Origin: Acidobacteriota bacterium
Lineage (GTDB): Bacteria; Acidobacteriota; Terriglobia; UBA7540
Assembly (NCBI GenBank): GCA_003171295.1
Contig: PMYF01000210.1
Location: 1 to 5,547, forward strand
Direction: 5' to 3'
Length of the DNA stretch: 5,547 bases
Made by a program: the position numbers and the translations under genes. The notes below the pieces were generated by a model. That model was not told where the DNA came from. It saw nothing but the letters and a program-made list of their open reading frames with translations, and made no database searches. Shown here in pieces: positions 1 to 5,547 of the stretch (position 1 is the stretch's first letter; each line of letters opens with the position of its first letter).

Positions 1-561
1 GTCAATAACATTCTGCTCATCGACGCCGATCTGCGCCGTCCCACGCTCCACAGCATGCTGGGCGCCCCCAACGTACCCGGACTATCGGAGTATTTGGCAG
101 GAAGCGCAGAATTGAATGCCATCCTGCAGCGCGACCGCAGTCCCAGGACTGTTGAGACCGCCAGCAGGGGCAGCGTCTCCAACCTCACCTTTATTCCTGC
201 CGGCAAGTGCGGCGACAACTCTTCAGAACTCGTGGCCAATCACCGCATCGAAGAACTGATCGCGACTCTCTCGCCGCACTTCGACTGGATACTGATCGAC
301 TCCCCGCCGGTGCTGGCGGTTACGGACGCGGTGGAACTTGCCCACGCCGCCGATGCGGTTTTGCTCGTTGCCCGTGGAGCCACCACGCCTTACGATGTCG
401 CACAGCGTGCGCAGGCCGCTTTCAGCAACGCGCGCATCCTTGGCTTTGTGCTCAATGCAGTCAAGGACCCTCCACGCCGCGGATCTTACTACTACTACTA
501 TGGCGGGCAAGAAGACGGCGGCCATGGCAAGCGGCGAAAGGATTACGGGAGACAGGGATGA
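1..561 (+). CDS. BY-kinase (CpsD/CapB/Wzc-like tyrosine autokinase), C-terminal part, 5' end outside window
   Basis: This is the last 186 residues of a P-loop tyrosine autokinase, an inner-membrane-associated cytoplasmic enzyme that autophosphorylates C-terminal tyrosines and controls polysaccharide chain assembly and export. The frame is open from base 1, so the true start and the Walker A (GxxGxGK[ST]) motif lie upstream. Visible motifs, numbered from base 1, are Walker A' LLIDADLRRP at residues 5-14, the PGLSEYLAG segment at 26-34, Walker B WILIDSPP at 96-103 and a five-tyrosine cluster at 163-167 followed by a Gly/Lys/Arg-rich tail with one more Tyr at 182. The segment that usually reads PPNPxELL is here GDNSSELV (71-78). 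The stop TGA overlaps the next gene's ATG by four bases (ATGA), which suggests translational coupling. Whether a Wzz-like membrane domain is fused upstream, or the kinase is a separate cytoplasmic protein, cannot be seen. The family call is firm; the subfamily (for example the XrtA-associated kinase) is open. Confidence 0.93.
   Translation, partial: VNNILLIDADLRRPTLHSMLGAPNVPGLSEYLAGSAELNAILQRDRSPRTVETASRGSVSNLTFIPAGKCGDNSSELVANHRIEELIATLSPHFDWILIDSPPVLAVTDAVELAHAADAVLLVARGATTPYDVAQRAQAAFSNARILGFVLNAVKDPPRRGSYYYYYGGQEDGGHGKRRKDYGRQG
487..501 (+). repeat. TAC trinucleotide run encoding the kinase tyrosine cluster
   Basis: Four TAC codons followed by one TAT encode five consecutive tyrosines near the kinase C-terminus. 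Tyrosine clusters at this place are the known autophosphorylation sites of BY-kinases. The near-perfect trinucleotide repeat could gain or lose whole codons by slippage without breaking the frame. Confidence 0.8.
547..552 (+). promoter_or_regulatory. Ribosome binding site of the sugar transferase
   Basis: GGGAGA lies five bases before the ATG at 558, inside the end of the kinase gene. It supports 558 as the start rather than any earlier start in the same frame, which stays open back to 207 inside the kinase gene. Confidence 0.6.
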
Positions 562-1931
562 TCAGGCTTCTCAATGTTTACTATCCGACCCGGACCCTGG
601 TGCTGCTTCTTTGTGAAGCGCTTCTCGTGAGTGGTTCATTTCTGCTGGTCACCGCGTACCTCGTTGGGCCGGATACGTACATTGCGCTGATCTACGAGAA
701 CGGTATCCTGAAGATCGCGGGCGTTACTGTTCTCACCTTGCTTCTTTCATACTACTTTGATCTATATGAACCGCAACGCATCTCAGGACGCTGGGAGATC
801 TACTTTCGGCTGCTGCTGGTTCTCGGCGTTCTATCCTTTATTCTCGCGGGGCTTGTCAATTTCTTTCCCGATATAGACATCGGCCGCAATGTTCTTGTCA
901 CCGGCATCTTTATCCTTGCTTTTGCTCTCGTCATCTGGCGATGGGCCTATGAGTGGATCATTGGCCTATCTGTGTTCCGCGAACGCGTCTACGTGCTGGG
1001 TAACGGCGAGCGGGCACGCAAGGTCGTCGAGACTCTGCGCACCAGGCGCGATGCCGGCATGGAAGTTGTCGACGGAGACGGCAAAGGAGCGTTCAATGAG
1101 CAACTCGAATGTTTTGCCGCGGACCTTCGCGCCCTCCGGAAACCGAAGATCCGCATTGACCGCGTCATCGTTGCCATGGAAGACCGTCGCGGATCGATGC
1201 CGGTTCGTGAACTCCTTGACCTTCGCCTCCACGGGGTGGTAATTGAGGATGCCAACTTCCTCATGGAGCGGCTCCTCGGCAAACTGCCTCTGGACGGTCT
1301 AAATCCCAGCTCCCTTATCTTCACTCACGGCTTCAACGTGAGGGCATCGCAGCAGATTGTCCGCCGTCTGGTTTCTATTCTTGTTTCTTTCATTGACTTG
1401 CTGCTCTGCCTGCCGATCATCCCCTTCGTCATCCTGGCCGTTCGCCTCTCGTCGCCGGGGCCAATATTCTTCCGTCAAACTCGTGTCGGGCTCCGTGGGC
1501 GCCCCTTTTCCGTGATTAAATTCCGGACGATGCGCCAGGACGCCGAAGCAAATGGCGCCGTGTGGGCAACCAAGAATGACTCTCGCGTCACTCCGCTGGG
1601 CAGATTCATGCGCAAGACTCGCCTTGATGAGATTCCACAGCTCTGGAATGTTCTCCGCGGTGAAATGGGATTTGTCGGTCCCCGCCCGGAGCGCCCCGAG
1701 TTTGTGCAGTGGCTCTCCAGCGAAATCCCCTTCTATGAGCTTCGGCACATAATCCGGCCCGGAATCACAGGCTGGGCACAGGTGCGTTTCAGGTACGGTG
1801 CAAGCCTGGAAGAAACAAAGCAAAAGCTCGAATACGATCTCTATTACGTCAAGCACCAGTCGATAGGTCTCGACCTGCTCATCATGTTTGAAACCATCAA
1901 GACGATCATTCTGCGCAGGGGCGCCCAGTGA
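558..1931 (+). CDS. Exopolysaccharide sugar transferase (polyprenyl glycosylphosphotransferase, WcaJ/WbaP type; PEP-CTERM/XrtA-associated-like)
   Basis: This 457-residue inner-membrane enzyme is predicted to transfer a sugar-1-phosphate from a nucleotide sugar to undecaprenyl phosphate, the first step of lipid-linked repeat-unit synthesis. The N-terminal half has hydrophobic segments near 13-36, 50-68, 82-102 and 111-131, then a Rossmann-like region starting RVYVLGNGERA at 143-153. A further membrane segment (about 271-296) leads into the catalytic domain: SPGPIFFRQTRVG 299-311, KFRTM 321-325, the Asp-Glu pair D357/E358 in RLDEIPQLWNV, GPRPERPEF 374-382 and RPGITGWAQV 400-409. These are the conserved blocks of the bacterial sugar transferase domain (PF02397), and none is missing. 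The start at 558 is chosen because of the RBS, the 4-base overlap with the kinase stop, and the MIRL..NVYYPTR opening, which from memory matches the PEP-CTERM-associated family TIGR03013. The sugar specificity cannot be read. The next gene overlaps it by four bases. Confidence 0.95.
   Translation: MIRLLNVYYPTRTLVLLLCEALLVSGSFLLVTAYLVGPDTYIALIYENGILKIAGVTVLTLLLSYYFDLYEPQRISGRWEIYFRLLLVLGVLSFILAGLVNFFPDIDIGRNVLVTGIFILAFALVIWRWAYEWIIGLSVFRERVYVLGNGERARKVVETLRTRRDAGMEVVDGDGKGAFNEQLECFAADLRALRKPKIRIDRVIVAMEDRRGSMPVRELLDLRLHGVVIEDANFLMERLLGKLPLDGLNPSSLIFTHGFNVRASQQIVRRLVSILVSFIDLLLCLPIIPFVILAVRLSSPGPIFFRQTRVGLRGRPFSVIKFRTMRQDAEANGAVWATKNDSRVTPLGRFMRKTRLDEIPQLWNVLRGEMGFVGPRPERPEFVQWLSSEIPFYELRHIIRPGITGWAQVRFRYGASLEETKQKLEYDLYYVKHQSIGLDLLIMFETIKTIILRRGAQ
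1917..1921 (+). promoter_or_regulatory. Ribosome binding site of the GT2 gene (supports a GTG start)
   Basis: AGGGG sits six bases before the GTG at 1928, within the last codons of the sugar transferase. It supports GTG at 1928 as the real start, and no competing in-frame ATG precedes the first membrane segment. Confidence 0.6.
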
Positions 1932-3187
1932 AAATCATCTTTTGGCTGTCGATGATAGGCATCCTCTACACCTACCTGGGATATCCCGCGGTGATGTGGA
2001 TGCTCGCGCGTCTGCGACCACGGCCCTGGACAGCCAAGCCGATCTCTCCCAGCGTGAGTGTCGTGCTCGCAGTACATAATGGAGCAGCGCTGCTCCCGCG
2101 CAAGATCGAGCACCTGCTTGGCCTTGACTACCCCGGCATCAAAGAGATCATCATCATTTCGGATGGCTCAACCGACGGCACGGCGGAATTGCTGGCTCGT
2201 CTGCGCCATCCGCGTCTTACTACCATCATCCTTGATGAGCACAGGGGCAAGGCGGTTGCCGTCAACGCCGGCGTGGCGAAAGCCACGGCGGACGTAATTC
2301 TCTTCGTGGACATCCGGCCGGAGATTGCTTCGGGCGCAATCCAGCAACTCGTCAGCAACTTCGCCGACCCGAAGGTTGGCTGCGTAGCCGGCGAACTGAT
2401 TCTGCGCAGGGAATCCCACGACGGCGTCTCCGCGGCTGTCAGCGGGGTTTATTGGCGCTATGAAAAGTGGATCAGGACGTGCGAATCTATCTGCGGTTCC
2501 CCGGTCGGCGTCTATGGCGGCTTCTACGCGATTCGCCGCGAACTTGCCGTGCCGCAGCCGGCCGGAATCATCCTGGATGACATGTTCCAGCCGCTTTCCA
2601 TCATCCGCCAAGGTTACCGGTCGGTTCTCGATGTGAACGCCTACGTCTACGACACCTGGCCAACGAGAATTGAAGAGGAGTTTCATCGCAAGGTGCGCAC
2701 GCTGGCGGGAAACTTCCAGCTCTTCCGTCTTGCACCGTGGACGCTGACCCCGCGGAATCCAGTCCTCTTTCAGCTTGTCTCGCACAAGGTCATGCGACTT
2801 GTGGTGCCTTACCTGCTGGTTCTGCTGCTTATCTCCACATTGGCGCTTTCGGGCGGATCGCTTATCTACGCGGCATTCGCCGCCCTGCAGATTTTCGGCT
2901 GGATCGTCGCTATTGCCGGCCTGCGCTACAGGATTCCCGCTCTGCATCGGGTCGCGGCTCCGGCCAGCGCTCTGCTCGTGCTCAAAGTTGCCGCCGTCGT
3001 TGGGCTTTATAGATTTCTCTTTACGCGTGGTCCGCTTTGGAAGATATGGACTTCTCATGAGCCCGGAGAGCGGACTGCAGCTCTTGAGACAGCGAACTCC
3101 GAGCCGCCGGAACTCTTTGCGCCTGCCGCAGGAAATGACAGGCGTAGAATTCTCTTGAATGATTCACATCGACGAGAGGAGCATTAA
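1928..3187 (+). CDS. Membrane-bound family 2 glycosyltransferase (processive or repeat-unit type)
   Basis: This 419-residue GT2 enzyme has its GT-A catalytic domain between one N-terminal membrane segment (about 3-26) and three C-terminal ones (about 291-309, 311-332 and 343-366). This is the architecture of membrane polysaccharide synthases and EPS glycosyltransferases. Within the domain, PSVSVVLAVHNGA (41-53) is the nucleotide-binding strand and SDGSTDGT (78-85) the standard GT2 motif. FVDIRPEI (126-133) occupies the DxD position with Arg130 in place of the second Asp, ILDDMF (215-220) holds the likely catalytic base, and RKVRTLAGNFQL (254-265) takes the place of the Q/RxxRW region. A charged tail of about 45 residues follows the last membrane segment. 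It starts with GTG, which overlaps the previous TGA (GTGA). It probably adds a sugar to the lipid-linked unit started by the upstream enzyme. Donor, acceptor and whether it is processive are unknown. Confidence 0.9.
   Translation: MKIIFWLSMIGILYTYLGYPAVMWMLARLRPRPWTAKPISPSVSVVLAVHNGAALLPRKIEHLLGLDYPGIKEIIIISDGSTDGTAELLARLRHPRLTTIILDEHRGKAVAVNAGVAKATADVILFVDIRPEIASGAIQQLVSNFADPKVGCVAGELILRRESHDGVSAAVSGVYWRYEKWIRTCESICGSPVGVYGGFYAIRRELAVPQPAGIILDDMFQPLSIIRQGYRSVLDVNAYVYDTWPTRIEEEFHRKVRTLAGNFQLFRLAPWTLTPRNPVLFQLVSHKVMRLVVPYLLVLLLISTLALSGGSLIYAAFAALQIFGWIVAIAGLRYRIPALHRVAAPASALLVLKVAAVVGLYRFLFTRGPLWKIWTSHEPGERTAALETANSEPPELFAPAAGNDRRRILLNDSHRREEH
3174..3181 (+). promoter_or_regulatory. Ribosome binding site of the unknown secreted-protein gene
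   Basis: GAGAGGAG overlaps the last codons of the GT2 gene and lies 12 bases before the ATG at 3194. The spacing is longer than ideal, but the match is strong and no other start codon lies between it and that ATG. Confidence 0.55.
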
Positions 3188-3193
3188 GCCGTC

Positions 3194-4300
3194 ATGAGAC
3201 CCTTGAAAGCGCTGGTCATTTTCATACTGGGAGCCATGGTGGGAATGGGAGCCATCGTGACTATCCACCGTCTCCACAACCACATCGGCTTCGCCGGGAG
3301 TGCCCAGCGCCTCAAGGCCCACTTCGCCTTTGCGCTGGATAGAGCTTTAGGCGGCAAGGTAAGGGCGGCAAGGCTGGAGCATGTCGTCGCGCCTGTGGCC
3401 TATTTTCCCGCGGGTTCAATCTGGACACAGGACATAAGTCACGCGCCCCTCGATCCTCAATCCTCCACAATCATCGCCTGGCTCGCGGATGCGGGCGGTT
3501 GGGGAACCGGAAAGATGCGCGTCGATTTCAGCCTCCGGGTATTGCAGGCGGACGCCTCCACTCCACGAGTTCCCTTTCGCAAAGCTCCAGGGTTTGGCGC
3601 TGCGGATTCTGACGTAATCTCGACGATTCCGCTTCCTGCCGGCGGCGGCGTAGAAGGGCAGACCGGCTATCAGTGTCCTGGTGACGATAACGATTGCCAT
3701 CTCATCGTGGTCGACCGTAACCAAGGCAAACTTTATGAAGTCTACCATGCCAACTACGCCGATGGCGCCCTTTCGGCAATCGGCCTCGCGGTGTGGAACC
3801 TCAACCGCATTTATCCGCCTTCGGGGCGAGGAGATCAATGCTCCAGTACCGACTCCGCCGGCTTACCGCTTGCTCCACTGCTCTTCAACGCCGACGAACT
3901 CGCTACAGGCAGCATCAACCACGCCATTCGCTTTATCCTTCCCAATCCGAGAATTCGAGCGCACGTCTTTGTGCATCCTGCTACGCACGCCGGCGCTCCG
4001 CGCGGACCCGTTACCGCTCCACCCATCGGCGCGCGCTTCCGTCTGAAAGCCTCGTTTGACATGTCGCAATTGACGCCTGCGGCACAGGTTGTTGCGCGAG
4101 CCATGCAGAAGTACGGCATGTTCCTGTCAGACGGCGGCAATATTGCGCTCACCGCGCAGAATGACCTTGATACGAAAGCAAAGTACGCCGACATGGATTT
4201 TGGTACTCGCGATCTGGCGGATCTGAAGGTGACAGACTTTGAAGTTGTCGACATGGGAACACCAATTCGATTGACCGATGAATGCGTGCGGAATCCGTAG
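3194..4300 (+). CDS. Uncharacterised membrane-anchored or secreted protein in an EPS operon
   Basis: I cannot assign a function to this 368-residue protein. It begins with a short basic end (MRPLK) and one hydrophobic segment (about 6-24), consistent with an uncleaved signal anchor or a signal peptide, so the rest is probably periplasmic or extracellular. Residues 30-130 are less distinctive. From about 138 the sequence is highly patterned: a Cys-flanked CPGDDNDCHLIVVD (161-174), LYEVYHAN (180-187), STDSAGLPLAPLLF (218-231), INHAIRFILP (241-250), HPATHAG (261-267), PPIGARFRLKASFD (276-289) and AMQKYGMFLSDGGN (303-316). From memory, the same order of motifs occurs in uncharacterised secreted proteins of several bacterial phyla; I cannot verify this here. 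Four cysteines (161, 168, 216, 364) could form disulfides. It starts six bases after the GT2 stop, so it is very likely co-transcribed and probably acts on or with the polysaccharide, which is inference. No known hydrolase motif was recognised. Confidence 0.85.
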   Translation: MRPLKALVIFILGAMVGMGAIVTIHRLHNHIGFAGSAQRLKAHFAFALDRALGGKVRAARLEHVVAPVAYFPAGSIWTQDISHAPLDPQSSTIIAWLADAGGWGTGKMRVDFSLRVLQADASTPRVPFRKAPGFGAADSDVISTIPLPAGGGVEGQTGYQCPGDDNDCHLIVVDRNQGKLYEVYHANYADGALSAIGLAVWNLNRIYPPSGRGDQCSSTDSAGLPLAPLLFNADELATGSINHAIRFILPNPRIRAHVFVHPATHAGAPRGPVTAPPIGARFRLKASFDMSQLTPAAQVVARAMQKYGMFLSDGGNIALTAQNDLDTKAKYADMDFGTRDLADLKVTDFEVVDMGTPIRLTDECVRNP

Positions 4301-4384
4301 AACGAAGAGCCGCGCGGCGGCACTTGAATTCACAGCTGAATGCGTTGGCGCTCTGACCAGCGTCCTCTTAGGTTCAGGAGGGAC
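4301..4384 (+). other. Intergenic gap before the acyltransferase
   Basis: This 84-base gap is the only real spacer in the window. It holds a short perfect palindrome, GCCGCGCGGC at 4309-4318, which leaves no room for a loop and has no T-run after it, so it is not a convincing terminator. No pair of promoter boxes with acceptable spacing was found. Its 3' end carries the hairpin and Shine-Dalgarno sequence described separately. An in-frame ATG at 4340, preceded by an in-frame TGA at 4337, is a possible longer start for the acyltransferase. Confidence 0.6.
4364..4381 (+). promoter_or_regulatory. Hairpin covering the acyltransferase Shine-Dalgarno sequence
   Basis: CCTCTT at 4364-4369 can pair over its whole length with AGGAGG at 4376-4381 (five Watson-Crick pairs and one G-U), leaving the six-base loop AGGTTC. 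AGGAGG is the strongest Shine-Dalgarno match in the window and sits only three bases before the ATG at 4385. If the hairpin forms in the mRNA it would hide the ribosome binding site. The pairing is seen in the sequence; regulatory use is inference. Confidence 0.45.
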
Positions 4385-5547
4385 ATGAAGCACACGAAAA
4401 GGGGCCTCATCAACTTAACCCTCTTTTCGGGTTCGGTTTCCGAACTGCTTCACCCTCCTGCCAGTCAAATTCCCTTTCTTGACGGCTTGCGATCAGTCGC
4501 TGTCCTTCTTGTGATCAGTGGACACCTTAGCGCTAACTTCGCGGCTGCAAACGGCCCAAATCTCTATTCCAGACTGCCTTTTGTCGCCAATGGCTGGATC
4601 GGAGTCGACCTGTTTTTTGTCCTTAGCGGCTTCTTTATCGGGGGTCAATTATGGAAAGAACGCCGAGATAGCGGGTCCGTTGCGGTCGGTCGTTTTATCC
4701 TACGTCGCGGATTCCGAATTTGGCCCTTGTATTTCTTTACTTTCTTCTGCGTTCTGACCATTGCGCTCACATTTGGTCTCGGCGCAGCTGCGAAAGAATA
4801 TGGTTGGTCGGATCTCGTCTTCCTTACCAACTTCTACAACCGCGGCATAGTCATGGGCAGTTGGTCGCTATGCATCGAGGAGCAGTTTTATATAGTTGCC
4901 CCTCTTATGCTTTATTTCTCTTCTCGTCATGTGCGGTCAATCCGAATGTACCGCCCCTGGCTATGGGGACTGTTGCTATTTGTTCCTTTACTCCGAACGC
5001 TAATTTGGGTGCACGGCACCGGGCATTTCTTTCAGCATAGTAATGCATTGTTTTCCTCGCTTTATTACGGCTCCATTACTCATTGCGATGGACTTGTCAT
5101 GGGGCTTATCATTTCGAATCTTTGGGTAACGCGCGAGAAGCCTGTTTCCAAATTCGCAACTCCCGGTATCTTGGTAGCGTTGGCGGTCGCACTAATGATC
5201 GGGCTGCACCAGTTGCAAGGAGGGATTTTCGATTTCTCGGCCCTGGCGCTGATTTTTGGCTCACTTGTTTGGTTTGGGATCCAGCGCAGGTCAGCCATGT
5301 TCAATTCGAGGATATTCTACTGGATATCCAGACTGTCCTTCGGTATGTATTTGAATCATGAGTATATGTGCCCTTGGATTGTGCGCGCGGTACTTCCCAG
5401 GCTGCCGTTCGCTACGCAACTTCCGCTTTTCGCCAATCTCACGGGCGTCGTTCTTATCGTGACGCTTTCGGCTGCCGTGGCAATCGTAACCTTCTGCGGC
5501 GTGGAATCCCCTTTCCTGCAAATCAGGAAGACCGTATTAGCACACCG
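4385..5547 (+). CDS. Acyltransferase 3 family membrane protein (OafA/WecH-like O-acyltransferase), 3' end outside window
   Basis: The reading frame stays open from ATG 4385 to the window edge (387 codons plus two bases). The product is a polytopic inner-membrane enzyme of the acyltransferase-3 family (PF01757), which transfers acyl groups, often acetyl, onto sugars of EPS, O-antigen or capsule. Conserved points are FLDGLRSVAV (31-40) with R36, then H47 as the probable catalytic histidine, GWIGVDLFFVLSGFF (70-84), RRGFRIWPLYF (107-117) and GSWSLCIEEQFYI (158-170) with E165/E166. VESPF (373-377) is the usual near-terminal motif, so only a few residues should be missing. About ten hydrophobic segments are visible. 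ATG 4385 follows AGGAGG at an unusually short three bases; ATG 4340 would add 15 mostly charged residues and lacks a good RBS. Base composition is more AT-rich than in the upstream genes (see findings). It probably decorates the polysaccharide made by the upstream enzymes. Confidence 0.92.
   Translation, partial: MKHTKRGLINLTLFSGSVSELLHPPASQIPFLDGLRSVAVLLVISGHLSANFAAANGPNLYSRLPFVANGWIGVDLFFVLSGFFIGGQLWKERRDSGSVAVGRFILRRGFRIWPLYFFTFFCVLTIALTFGLGAAAKEYGWSDLVFLTNFYNRGIVMGSWSLCIEEQFYIVAPLMLYFSSRHVRSIRMYRPWLWGLLLFVPLLRTLIWVHGTGHFFQHSNALFSSLYYGSITHCDGLVMGLIISNLWVTREKPVSKFATPGILVALAVALMIGLHQLQGGIFDFSALALIFGSLVWFGIQRRSAMFNSRIFYWISRLSFGMYLNHEYMCPWIVRAVLPRLPFATQLPLFANLTGVVLIVTLSAAVAIVTFCGVESPFLQIRKTVLAH
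4395..4429 (+). promoter_or_regulatory. Stem-loop within the first codons of the acyltransferase
   Basis: CGAAAAGGGG at 4395-4404 pairs with CCCTCTTTTCG at 4419-4429. This gives ten base pairs with a single bulged T (4422) and a 14-base loop. It lies at codons 4-15, a region that is normally weakly structured in well-translated genes. It is not followed by a clean T-run, so it is not called a terminator. A role in translation control or attenuation is possible but unproven. Confidence 0.4.

Noticed and set aside
207..557. In-frame upstream extension of the sugar transferase (would make it 574 residues)
   Set aside because: The extension lies entirely inside the kinase gene in another frame. 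Its translation is Arg/Cys-rich shadow sequence with no membrane or family features, and a good RBS and family-like N-terminus are at 558.
1299..1856. Minus-strand open frame of 185 codons opposite the sugar transferase catalytic domain
   Set aside because: The plus strand encodes all conserved sugar transferase blocks here, and the minus frame has no recognisable features.
2168..3058. Long minus-strand open frame of 296 codons opposite the GT2 gene
   Set aside because: It is antisense to a gene with clear GT2 motifs and membrane segments. Its own translation shows no recognisable domain and is typical of a shadow frame in GC-rich DNA.
4309..4318. GCCGCGCGGC palindrome as a transcription terminator
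   Set aside because: The perfect palindrome has no loop, only five pairs per arm, and no following T-run.
4324..4352. TTGAAT as a promoter -35 box for the acyltransferase
   Set aside because: At 17-base spacing the -10 position reads GGCGCT, which has no resemblance to a -10 box.
4518..5361. Short plus-strand frames (4518-4757, 4720-5040, 5083-5361) that could pass for small genes
   Set aside because: They are out of frame with the continuous acyltransferase reading frame, which runs from 4385 to the window edge and explains the whole region.
4385..5547. Acyltransferase as a truncated or frameshifted pseudogene
   Set aside because: The frame is continuous with all expected motifs up to the near-terminal VESPF. 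It lacks a stop only because the window ends.

Overview
The window shows five consecutive plus-strand genes that together look like part of an exopolysaccharide (EPS) or capsule biosynthesis operon. No RNA gene, insertion sequence, CRISPR array or origin was seen. Coding density is near-total, and the first three genes overlap or almost touch. The sugar transferase has the start (MIRL..NVYYPTR) and layout that I associate from memory with the PEP-CTERM/XrtA-linked sugar transferase family. GC is about 60% in the rows I counted. These point to a Gram-negative, environmental EPS producer. An Acidobacteriota (Terriglobia-like) source is my best guess, but it is an inference and not proven by this sequence.

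Layout: (1) bases 1-561, the C-terminal part of a bacterial tyrosine kinase (BY-kinase, CpsD/CapB/Wzc-like) ending in a five-tyrosine run. (2) 558-1931, a full-length membrane sugar transferase of the WcaJ/WbaP (polyprenyl glycosylphosphotransferase) type that would load the first sugar onto the lipid carrier. (3) 1928-3187, a membrane-bound family 2 glycosyltransferase that would extend the repeat unit or polymer. (4) 3194-4300, a membrane-anchored or secreted protein of unknown function with a strongly patterned C-terminal two-thirds. (5) 4385 to the window end, a multi-membrane-span acyltransferase of the acyltransferase-3 (OafA/WecH-like) family, cut by the window edge a few residues before its probable C-terminus.

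Working model: the kinase's phosphorylation cycle controls chain assembly and export, the sugar transferase starts the lipid-linked repeat unit, the GT2 enzyme elongates it, the acyltransferase decorates the glycan (for example with acetyl groups), and the unknown secreted protein may act on the product outside the membrane. Junctions 1/2 and 2/3 are 4-base start/stop overlaps (ATGA and GTGA), 3/4 has a 6-base gap, and only 4/5 has a real intergenic gap (84 bases).

The points most worth attention are the uncharacterised fourth gene and the start region of the acyltransferase. There the Shine-Dalgarno sequence AGGAGG can be fully paired by an upstream CCTCTT, and a second strong hairpin lies in the first codons. 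The acyltransferase is also visibly more AT-rich than its neighbours. I did not find anything that I would call a wholly new system.
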